Assembly: GCF_001269925.1 (NCBI RefSeq)
Contig: NZ_LHVO01000033.1
Span: 62,001-126,000, forward strand
Reading direction: 5' to 3'
Origin: Pseudomonas sp. MIACH
GTDB taxonomy: Bacteria; Pseudomonadota; Gammaproteobacteria; Pseudomonadales; Pseudomonadaceae
DNA: 64,000 bases
Part shown: in pieces, positions 57,041-64,000 of the stretch
How positions within the stretch are numbered: position 1 is the first letter of the stretch
Layout: every line of letters begins with the position of its first letter
The notes under the pieces: generated by a model
Told to the model about the DNA's origin: nothing
Database searches by the model: none
The model's input: the letters and a program-made list of their open reading frames with translations, nothing else
Position numbers and translations under genes: made by a program

Positions 57041-57733
57041 ATGGGCAAAGAGCACAAGGCCAGTATTGACGGGGATCAATGGGCGCAGTGTGTGCGGGAA
57101 CATGGCTGGCTGTGGGATGCTGCGCCGGGCGCTGCTTCGGATGATTGCGTGACATTGATCCTGGCCCACGGCGCCGGTGCACCGATGGACTCATCCTTCA
57201 TGAACGATATGGCTGCACGCCTTGCCGGGCATGGCGTCAACGTGTTGCGCTTCGAGTTTCCCTACATGGCTCAACGGCGATTGGATGGCGGTAAACGCCC
57301 ACCCAACCCGGCGCCGAAACTGCTGGAAGCGTGGCGCGGGGTGTATGCCGAAGTGCGACGTCATGTCGCTGGGAAACTGGCGATTGGCGGCAAGTCCATG
57401 GGCGGGCGCATGGCAAGTCTGTTGGCGGATGAATTGGGCGTCGATGGGCTGGTGTGCCTGGGTTATCCGTTTTATGCGGTGGGCAAGCCGGAGAAACCAC
57501 GTGTAGCGCATTTGGCCGGATTGAAGACGCCGACGTTGATTGTGCAGGGCGAGCGCGATGCACTGGGCAATCGGGCGGCGGTGGAAGGGTATGACTTGTC
57601 GCCGAGCATCGAAGTGATGTGGCTGGTGGCGGGAGATCATGATTTGAAGCCGTTGAAGGCTTCGGGGTTTACGCATGAGCAGCATTTGGAGGCTGCGGCC
57701 GTGCAGGTGGCTGAGTTTCTCAGCGCCTGTTAG
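57041..57733 (+). CDS. Alpha/beta-fold hydrolase (KANL3/Tex30-like family)
   Basis: 230 residues from [36 protein letters not shown] is the oxyanion region, [18 protein letters not shown] the nucleophile elbow (GKSMGG), and [13 protein letters not shown] and [13 protein letters not shown] supply the acid and histidine. This is a serine hydrolase of unknown substrate. The start could be later, because the ccoN2 Anr box lies in its first codons. Divergent from ccoN2. Confidence 0.85.
   Translation: MGKEHKASIDGDQWAQCVREHGWLWDAAPGAASDDCVTLILAHGAGAPMDSSFMNDMAARLAGHGVNVLRFEFPYMAQRRLDGGKRPPNPAPKLLEAWRGVYAEVRRHVAGKLAIGGKSMGGRMASLLADELGVDGLVCLGYPFYAVGKPEKPRVAHLAGLKTPTLIVQGERDALGNRAAVEGYDLSPSIEVMWLVAGDHDLKPLKASGFTHEQHLEAAAVQVAEFLSAC
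57066..57079 (-). promoter_or_regulatory. Anr box of the ccoN2 operon
   Basis: TTGACGGGGATCAA matches TTGAT-N4-ATCAA with one difference. It is centred about 112 bp upstream of the ccoN2 ATG, inside the first codons of the divergent hydrolase gene. Confidence 0.75.
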
Positions 57734-57738
57734 GGCCA

Positions 57739-57820
57739 ATCGGGAGCAAGCCCCCTCCCACATTCGACCGCATTCCAAGGGATGTACGCGGTTAACTGTG
57801 GGAGGGGGCTTGCTCCCGAT
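57739..57820. repeat. Inverted REP pair (BIME)
   Basis: ATCGGGAGCAAGCCCCCTCC (57739-57758) and GGAGGGGGCTTGCTCCCGAT (57801-57820) face each other around a 42-bp spacer. They lie between the hydrolase and aer and can act as a terminator for both. Confidence 0.9.
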
Positions 57821-57826
57821 AGCGGT

Positions 57827-59392
57827 CTACCGGTTGAAACGCTCGACCAACGAATACTGGGTATGGGCGGTATGCGTCAATTCCTCACTCAACTGCGCCG
57901 AGTTCATCGCCTGCTCCGAGGTCTGATCTGCCAACAGCGCAATGGTGCTGATGTTACGGCTGATCTCTTCGGCCACCGAGCTTTGCTCTTCGGTAGCGGC
58001 TGCGATCTGGGTGGTCATGTCGGTGATATGCGCCACGGCTTCACTGATGCCCACCAACGCCTGATCGGCTTCCATCACCCGCGCCACACCCTCTTCGGCC
58101 TGGCGATGCCCGGCGTCCATGGTCTGCACGGCGGCGGCAGCGGTTTGCTGCAGCTTGGCGATCAGGGCATGGATCTGCCCGGTCGACTCAGCGGTGCGCT
58201 GCGCCAGTTGGCGGACTTCATCGGCGACCACCGCAAACCCACGGCCCATCTCCCCGGCACGCGCCGCTTCAATGGCGGCGTTGAGCGCCAGCAGGTTGGT
58301 CTGGTCGGCAATGCCTTTGATCACGTCGACTACGCCGCCGATCTCGTCGCTGTCCTTGGCCAGTTGGGTGACGGTCACGCCGGTTTCGCCCACGGCCACC
58401 GACAGACGCTGAATTGCCTCGCGGGTTTCCCCGGCAATAGAGCGACCGCGACCGGTCAGGCGATTGGCTTCCTGGGTAGCATCGGCGGTGCGCTGCACAT
58501 GGCTGGCTACTTCCTGGGTGGTCGCGGCCATCTGGTTGACCGCCGTGGCCACCTGCTCGGTTTCCACGCGCTGGCGTTCCAGGCCGCTGGAGCTGTTATG
58601 CGCCAGGGTATTGGACTGCGCGGCCTGGTCGTTGAGGTGCTCGGCAGTGTCCTGCAGGCGCGTCAGGCAGGTCTTCAGACGTGCCTCCTGGCTGAGGATC
58701 GACATCTCCAGGCGCGCCTGGGCGCCACGGCTGTCGGTGTACATCTGCGCGATCAACGGGTCGGACGTGGTCTGCTCGGCCAGACGCAGCAAGCGCTTGA
58801 GACCGCGCTGTTGCCAGCTCAGGCCCAGCAGCCCCAATGGCACCGACAAGCCCGCCGCCAGGGCAAAGCCCCAGTGGGAGTTGAGCGACACACCGATCAT
58901 GAAACTCAACTGGCTGATCAGGATAAACGGCAGCCAGTCCTGCAACACCGGCAACCACTTGTCCCGCTGGGGAACGGCCGACTTGCCCTGGTTGATGCGT
59001 TGGTAGAGCGCTTCGGCACGGCGGATCTGCTCGGCGGTGGGCTTGATGCGCACCGATTCGTAGCCGACCACCTGATTGCCTTCGAAGACCGGCGTCACAT
59101 AGGCGTTAACCCAGTAGTGATCGCCCGTCTTGCAGCGGTTCTTAACGATGCCCATCCATGGCAAGCCTTGTTTGAGCGTTGACCACATATGCCCGAACAC
59201 GGCCGCTGGCACGTCCGGGTGACGGACCAGGTTGTGCGGGGCACGCACCAGTTCGTCGCGCGAGAACCCACTGATTTCGACGAACGCGTCGTTGCAGTAG
59301 GTGATCACGCCTTTGGCATCTGTGGTGGAGATCAACCGTTGCTGAGCGGGGAAGGTACGTTCGCGCTGGGTAACGGGTTGGTTATTACGCAT
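57827..59392 (-). CDS. aer: Aerotaxis receptor Aer (PAS-type methyl-accepting chemotaxis protein)
   Basis: 521 residues. An N-terminal PAS domain (~15-115; [39 protein letters not shown]) should bind FAD and sense redox state. Two close membrane helices (~155-205) anchor it. The signalling hairpin tip is [21 protein letters not shown]. It lies next to the oxidase genes whose redox output it would monitor. No Anr box was seen upstream. Confidence 0.92.
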   Translation of the reverse strand: MRNNQPVTQRERTFPAQQRLISTTDAKGVITYCNDAFVEISGFSRDELVRAPHNLVRHPDVPAAVFGHMWSTLKQGLPWMGIVKNRCKTGDHYWVNAYVTPVFEGNQVVGYESVRIKPTAEQIRRAEALYQRINQGKSAVPQRDKWLPVLQDWLPFILISQLSFMIGVSLNSHWGFALAAGLSVPLGLLGLSWQQRGLKRLLRLAEQTTSDPLIAQMYTDSRGAQARLEMSILSQEARLKTCLTRLQDTAEHLNDQAAQSNTLAHNSSSGLERQRVETEQVATAVNQMAATTQEVASHVQRTADATQEANRLTGRGRSIAGETREAIQRLSVAVGETGVTVTQLAKDSDEIGGVVDVIKGIADQTNLLALNAAIEAARAGEMGRGFAVVADEVRQLAQRTAESTGQIHALIAKLQQTAAAAVQTMDAGHRQAEEGVARVMEADQALVGISEAVAHITDMTTQIAAATEEQSSVAEEISRNISTIALLADQTSEQAMNSAQLSEELTHTAHTQYSLVERFNR

Positions 59393-59495
59393 GATTGTTC
59401 AATCCGCAAGGCTTTCATTGGGTATCGGCGGTAACGGGGGTTTATTTAACTTATTTTTGCAACAATCGGCGGGTTGCTCCTTCATCGAAGGGCTA

Positions 59496-60287
59496 TCAAC
59501 CCGCGAGCATCGGATAGGTAAACAACCCGAAGTGAAGCAGATTCAAACCAAAGTGCGTGGCAATCGCCGCACCCAACCCGCCAAACCGATAAGCCAGGCC
59601 ATACCCGACCCCGGCGATGCTGGCCAGCAGGACCCAATGCCAGCCCGCGCCGAGATGCACCAGCCCGAACAACAACGACGCCAGCAGCAGCGCGAGGTTT
59701 TCGCCATAGGGCAGGTGTTTGAAGCGCAGGTGTAGGCCGCCTTGAATGTAGCCACGGAACAAGGCTTCTTCCACCAGGGTCACCAGCAACAGGTTGTTGA
59801 GCACCCACAGCCAGGCCGGGTCCGGCCATTTCGGCGCCCAACTGATCACGCCCAGCAGGACGGCACCGCCCAAGGCCGCGATGGCGGTGAGGGTCAAGGC
59901 CAGCGCGGTGACGCAGATCGACACACGCCACGAGCGCCGCGCCACGATCCAGGGGCAGGCCAGCAGCAACCAGAAGCCGATCAATGGCTTGTCCTGGTTC
60001 AGGTACATCGAGAAGGGCACGGCATCGGGGGTAAAGCGCTGCGGGTCAATGCCGCGTCCGTTATAGAACCCTGGCAACCAGTGCATCGCCAGGCTCAGGG
60101 CCAAGACGATAAACAGCCCGTGCCCGAGGTAACGCGCCCACGGCGTGCGTTGCTGGCGTACGGCGTACCCGGCGACCAGCAGCAGGGCGACGGACACTGC
60201 CGCCAGCACGCCCAGTTGTCCGTAGGCCAGGGCCATTGCATAGCCTATGGAAAGGAGCGCCAGGTACAGCCAGGGCAATGAGATCAT
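59496..60287 (-). CDS. CPBP family intramembrane metalloprotease
   Basis: 263 residues, about seven to eight membrane helices. The family motif TLVEEALFRGYIQGGL (EExxxR) and the downstream LLFGLVHLGAGWHW histidine are present, followed by AIATHFGLNLLHFG. Members act as CAAX-type proteases or in bacteriocin self-protection. The partner is unknown here. Confidence 0.9.
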   Translation of the reverse strand: MISLPWLYLALLSIGYAMALAYGQLGVLAAVSVALLLVAGYAVRQQRTPWARYLGHGLFIVLALSLAMHWLPGFYNGRGIDPQRFTPDAVPFSMYLNQDKPLIGFWLLLACPWIVARRSWRVSICVTALALTLTAIAALGGAVLLGVISWAPKWPDPAWLWVLNNLLLVTLVEEALFRGYIQGGLHLRFKHLPYGENLALLLASLLFGLVHLGAGWHWVLLASIAGVGYGLAYRFGGLGAAIATHFGLNLLHFGLFTYPMLAG

Positions 60288-60355
60288 GGGGGAGTCCTTG
60301 GAAAAATCAGCCCACGATTATAGCGACCGTCCCAGTGTGCCCGCATGAAACCTGT

Positions 60356-61252
60356 CTACAGCGCCTTGGCGAGTTTCCCCGGCCGCAGCACCAGCCACAA
60401 TGCCCCCGCAATCAATACCCCGCCATACACATGCGCCATCGATAACGGTTCATCCAGCAGCAACGCTCCCCACAACACCCCAAACGGCGGTATCAAAAAG
60501 GTGGTGGTCATCGACCGCACCGGCCCGATGGCCGTGAGCAGGCGGAAGTACAGCACGTAGGCAAACGCCGTACACACCAATCCTAAGCCCAGCAGCGACA
60601 ACCACACCGACCACCCACCCCAACTGGCCGGCGGATGGAGCGCGGCGTTGTAGGCGAAGAAGGGCAGCAGGAACAGCGTGGCACCGAGCATGCTGCCCAG
60701 GGCGGATAGGCGGCTGTCGAGGCCCCCCCGCTGGTCCAGCCAACGCCTGGCGAGGAAACCGGCAAAGCCATAACAGGTGGTGGCCAGCAGGCAGGCCAAT
60801 GCTCCCATCAACAGTTCCAGGTCAAACGCAACCGGCCCGGCGCGGGTCAACACGCCTACGCCGAACAGGCCCAGGCACACCCCGGCGATTTTCGACGGGG
60901 TGAGGCGTTCGTGGAAAAACAGCCCGCCAATCAACACCCCCATCAACGGCGTGGTGGCGTTGAAAATCGCCGAGTAACCCGCCGGCAGCACCTGGGCCGC
61001 CACCGAATACATGGTCGCGGGGATCCCGGAGTTGATCACGCCCAGCAACAGCACGGTCTTGAACTTGCCCTGGAAATTCCAGCTCACCCGCATCACCGCC
61101 AGCATCACCAGCAAGCCGGCGGCGGCAATCGACACGCGGAAAAACGCGGTTGGCAGCGTACCGATCTCCGGCGCGATGATGCGCATGAACAGGAAACTCG
61201 CGCCCCAAATGGCGGCGAGCCCCAGCAGGTAAAGGGTGTCGACAGGTCTCAC
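60356..61252 (-). CDS. EamA/DMT family transporter
   Basis: 298 residues, ten predicted helices in two EamA repeats (YLLGLAAIWGASFLFMRII...; ALACLLATTCYGFAGFLARRW...), ending VLRPGKLAKAL. It exports or imports an unknown metabolite. It is not closely related to the EamA protein at 32585. Confidence 0.88.
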   Translation of the reverse strand: MRPVDTLYLLGLAAIWGASFLFMRIIAPEIGTLPTAFFRVSIAAAGLLVMLAVMRVSWNFQGKFKTVLLLGVINSGIPATMYSVAAQVLPAGYSAIFNATTPLMGVLIGGLFFHERLTPSKIAGVCLGLFGVGVLTRAGPVAFDLELLMGALACLLATTCYGFAGFLARRWLDQRGGLDSRLSALGSMLGATLFLLPFFAYNAALHPPASWGGWSVWLSLLGLGLVCTAFAYVLYFRLLTAIGPVRSMTTTFLIPPFGVLWGALLLDEPLSMAHVYGGVLIAGALWLVLRPGKLAKAL

Positions 61253-61304
61253 GCAACGCTCCTACATCGATAAGGCGGCGAGTGTTGCATGACACTCTCA
61301 ATGA

Positions 61305-62930
61305 TTACACGACAAACCGCGTCACCAAACCGTTGAGGTCCACCGCCAGGCGCGACAACTCCTGGCTGGCGGCTGAGGTCTGGGTGGCGCCTGCGGCGGT
61401 CTGGGTGGACAGGTCACGGATATTCACCAGGCTGCGATCGACTTCCCGCGCCACCAATGCCTGCTGTTCGGCGGCGCTGGCGATCACCAGGTTGCGTTGG
61501 CTGATCTGCGAGATGGCGGCGGTGATTTTCTCCAGGGCAGTGCCGGCGCTGTTGGCCCGTTGCAGGGTCTGGCCGGCGTGCTCGGCGCTGCTGTTCAAGG
61601 CGGTGACCGTATCCTGGGTGCCTTGCTGGATGCCGGTGATCATTTGCTCGATTTCTTCGGTGGAGTCCTGGGTGCGTTGCGCGAGCGAACGCACCTCGTC
61701 GGCCACCACCGCAAAACCACGCCCGGCTTCACCGGCGCGGGCGGCTTCAATCGCCGCATTGAGCGCCAGCAGGTTGGTTTGCCCGGCAATGCCACGGATC
61801 ACTTCCAGCACCTTGCTGATGTCCTGCGCTTGCACGGCCAAGCCTTCGGCCTTATTCGAGGCGCCGAGCACTTCGTCCACCAGGTTCTGGATCGAGCTGA
61901 TGGTTTCGCTGATCTGGTAGTGACCGTGCTTGCTGTCTTCATCGGAGGCCTGGGACGCCTCGGCGCTGGACACCGCATTGCCCGCCACTTCGTCCACCGC
62001 TGCGCTCATCTCGGTCACGGCGGTGGCAGCCTGTTCGATTTCATCGTTCTGCGCCTGCAGGCCACGGGTGCTCTGTTCCATCACCGAGCTCATCTCTTCG
62101 GCGGCGGAAGCCAGTTGCTGCGCCGATTCGCTGATACCCCGGATGGTGGTCTGCAACTGCGTCTGCATGGTGGCCAGGGCGCTGAGCAATTGGGCCGGCT
62201 CATCAGTGCCACTGACGACAATCGGCTGGCTCAAGTCGCCGCTGGCGATGGTGCGCGCTACACGCAGGGCCTGGCCGATGGGGGTGGTGATGCTGCGGGT
62301 CAGCAGCCAGGCCAGCAGCAAGGTGGCGATCAGTGCGACGGCGATAATCAGGCCGACAATCCACTGTGCGCTCGAATACATCTGCGCGGCCGAATCTGCC
62401 GCCGCTTCGACGCCGTTCTGGTTAAAGACGATCAGGTTTTCCAGGCTCTGACTCAGGATCGTGCCCTGGGGGGCGAGGCGGCTGACGAGCAGGTCGAGCG
62501 CGTCTTGCTGTTGATCCTTGTCCACCAAAGCGACCATCTGCCCGACGATGGCCAAGTACGTCGCGACATTGGCCTTGAGCGTTTTCAGCAGTTCGCGCTC
62601 TTCGTCATTGCTCAGCAAGGTTTCATGACGATCGAGCAGGGCTTGCAGTTCGCTGCTGGTGCGGGTGATCAGGCCTCTGCTGGTGTCACGCACGCGAGAT
62701 TCGTCGGTGCTCACCAGGCGCAGGGATTCCAGGCGGACAGTGGCCACCAAGGCCGCACTGTCGTGGATATTCTCGATGCTCGGCATCCATGACTGTTCAA
62801 TGACCAACGCGCTTTCGCGCAGCTTGGCCATCTGGCCCAGGCCAAACATTCCCACAATCACCAGCAAGCTGGCCAAAACCCCAAAACTCAGACTGGCACG
62901 CAGACCGATCCCCATATTCCTCAATGACAT
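61305..62930 (-). CDS. Methyl-accepting chemotaxis protein
   Basis: 541 residues. Membrane helix at ~10-30, a periplasmic four-helix-bundle-like sensor (~35-185), second helix ~190-212 ([20 protein letters not shown]), HAMP domain and a cytoplasmic signalling domain with the conserved tip [21 protein letters not shown]. The ligand is unknown. Confidence 0.93.
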   Translation of the reverse strand: MSLRNMGIGLRASLSFGVLASLLVIVGMFGLGQMAKLRESALVIEQSWMPSIENIHDSAALVATVRLESLRLVSTDESRVRDTSRGLITRTSSELQALLDRHETLLSNDEERELLKTLKANVATYLAIVGQMVALVDKDQQQDALDLLVSRLAPQGTILSQSLENLIVFNQNGVEAAADSAAQMYSSAQWIVGLIIAVALIATLLLAWLLTRSITTPIGQALRVARTIASGDLSQPIVVSGTDEPAQLLSALATMQTQLQTTIRGISESAQQLASAAEEMSSVMEQSTRGLQAQNDEIEQAATAVTEMSAAVDEVAGNAVSSAEASQASDEDSKHGHYQISETISSIQNLVDEVLGASNKAEGLAVQAQDISKVLEVIRGIAGQTNLLALNAAIEAARAGEAGRGFAVVADEVRSLAQRTQDSTEEIEQMITGIQQGTQDTVTALNSSAEHAGQTLQRANSAGTALEKITAAISQISQRNLVIASAAEQQALVAREVDRSLVNIRDLSTQTAAGATQTSAASQELSRLAVDLNGLVTRFVV

Positions 62931-63319
62931 CTCAATGCTCCTTGGGCGATTAGAACCTGCTCCCGGATCGGTCTTCGGACCTTGTTAGGGTGGGAGAGGG
63001 CGCGCTGTATATCAAAGTGCCATCAAGGTAGTAATCGGGGTTTCCCTTAGCTGGATGCAAAGCCCCGCGGAGCGTGCGTGCCCGTGCTGGCTGGCAGCTT
63101 TCGCGCTTCTATGTCCCAGGCCACGGTACTAAAGGCGTGTAGATCAAACACGGTGCGACTTTTTGGTGCGTTTATTGACCGTATGGTCGAATTAAAAAAT
63201 TGAAAATAAATGTACGGAATGAACAAAGTTGTACAACGCAGTGCAAAAAATGACCCTTCTCCTGCCTTCGTACACTGGCTAAGCTCAGGGCTTCCAGATG
63301 CCCGTTCGAGGTTTCCCGC
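62931..63319. promoter_or_regulatory. Divergent upstream region of the MCP and aceK
   Basis: A 389-bp gene-free stretch. An AT-rich block (63,170-63,225) has the dyad GACC-gtat-GGTC (63177-63188) and a palindromic GTTGTACAAC near 63,230. These probably belong to the aceK promoter. A REP-less, GC-rich part lies next to the MCP gene. No other gene signal was seen. Confidence 0.5.
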
Positions 63320-64000
63320 ATGTCGCAATCCACGCCTGCCGTCGCTATTGCCCGCACGATCCTCGACGGCTTCGACGATTACCGAGAGCACTTCCGCCAG
63401 ATCACCGATGGCGCTCGCGAGCGCTTCGAAAAGGCCCAGTGGCAGCAGGGCCAGGCGGCGTCGGCGGCGCGGATCAATCTGTATGAAGAGAAGGTCGTCG
63501 AGGTGATCAGGGGCCTGCGCTCCCGTTTCGATGAGGCTGATCTGCTGGATATCGACCTTTGGCCCTTGGTGAAAAGCGCCTACATCGGCCTGATCGACCT
63601 GCGTTTCGACGATGAGTTGTCCGAGACCTGGTACAACTCGATCTTCTGCGGCCTGTTCAGCCATGACCTGATCAGCGACGGCTGCATGTTTATCCACACC
63701 ACTCGGCCAAGCCTGCGCCGGGCGCGGGCGGCACAAACCCGTACCTATGCGCCTGTCGGCCAGATTCCCGAGATGCTCACGCAGATTTTTGCAGACTATG
63801 GTTTCAGCGAGCCCTACGCCGACCTGCCTGCCGACCTGCGCCGCCTCGAAGTACAACTGCGCGAAAACCTGCCGGACTGGGTGTGCAAGGACCCGGACCT
63901 CAAGGTCGAGCTGTTTTCTTCGGTGCTCTACCGCAATAAAGGCGCCTATCTCGTAGGGCGCATCTTCACCCGCGACGAACAATGGCCCCTGGTGATCCCT
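63320..64000 (+). CDS. aceK: Isocitrate dehydrogenase kinase/phosphatase, N-terminal part
   Basis: The first 227 residues, running off the window edge. [29 protein letters not shown] and [27 protein letters not shown] match the AceK N-terminal regulatory domain, with [12 protein letters not shown]. AceK phosphorylates isocitrate dehydrogenase to divert carbon to the glyoxylate shunt. The kinase/phosphatase active site would lie in the missing part. The start at 63320 follows GAGG at about ten bases. Confidence 0.92.
   Translation, partial: MSQSTPAVAIARTILDGFDDYREHFRQITDGARERFEKAQWQQGQAASAARINLYEEKVVEVIRGLRSRFDEADLLDIDLWPLVKSAYIGLIDLRFDDELSETWYNSIFCGLFSHDLISDGCMFIHTTRPSLRRARAAQTRTYAPVGQIPEMLTQIFADYGFSEPYADLPADLRRLEVQLRENLPDWVCKDPDLKVELFSSVLYRNKGAYLVGRIFTRDEQWPLVIP

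Noticed and set aside
57739..57820. Inverted REP pair considered as a CRISPR or transposon end
   Set aside because: There are only two copies, inverted rather than direct, with no spacers and no transposase; it fits a BIME.
63047..63982. Minus-strand frame opposite aceK
   Set aside because: The aceK N-terminal domain is clear on the plus strand. The minus frame crosses its promoter region without any initiation signal or family match.

Overview
The window is chromosomal DNA of a fluorescent-group Pseudomonas. The evidence is the high GC content, the GTGGGAGGGGGCTTGCTCCC-type REP palindromes, and a gene order that follows a well-known Pseudomonas backbone: xdhABC-guaD, GntR, smc-zipA-ligA, ffs, dnaX-ybaB-recR, apt-anr-hemN, ccoSIHG, two ccoNOQP sets, and aer. 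The species assignment is inference.

Layout. (1) 0-9.5 kb: a dacB end, yggL, a BenE-type transporter and GntR regulator, and the purine-catabolism operon xdhA-xdhB-xdhC-guaD on the minus strand. (2) 9.5-18.5 kb: a GntR regulator, smc, zipA, ligA and a zinc metallopeptidase, all on the plus strand. (3) 18.7-28.7 kb: a 9.7-kb genomic island inserted at the 4.5S SRP RNA gene (ffs). It is bounded by two perfect 116-bp direct repeats, each containing a full-length ffs. It carries a tyrosine integrase, a lipoprotein, RNase HI, a RepL-like winged-helix protein with a small partner, a serine resolvase with a res-like dyad cluster, and one AT-richer cargo gene. That cargo gene encodes a 908-aa PD-(D/E)xK nuclease fused to a STAND-type NTPase, the best candidate in the window for an undescribed (probably antiviral) system. 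(4) 28.9-34.6 kb: variable chromosomal genes, including a muramidase coupled to a secreted, immunity-like protein. (5) 34.7-40.9 kb: dnaX, ybaB, an MDR oxidoreductase, recR, an acyl-CoA dehydrogenase and apt. (6) 41-57 kb: the microaerobic module, with anr (oxygen sensor), hemN (anaerobic haem synthesis), ccoS/I/H/G (cbb3 assembly and copper supply) and two tandem ccoNOQP oxidase operons. Anr boxes lie upstream of hemN, ccoG and ccoN2. A Phd/PIN toxin-antitoxin pair sits between ccoG and ccoP1. (7) 57-64 kb: an alpha/beta hydrolase, aer, a CPBP protease, an EamA transporter, an MCP and the start of aceK.

How the parts work together. XdhAB with XdhC and GuaD turn guanine and hypoxanthine into urate. 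Anr couples oxygen limitation to haem supply and high-affinity oxidase, and Aer steers the cell by redox state. The island keeps 4.5S RNA intact by carrying a complete copy of its target, which would let it occupy an essential RNA gene without cost. No CRISPR array, rRNA or tRNA gene was found.
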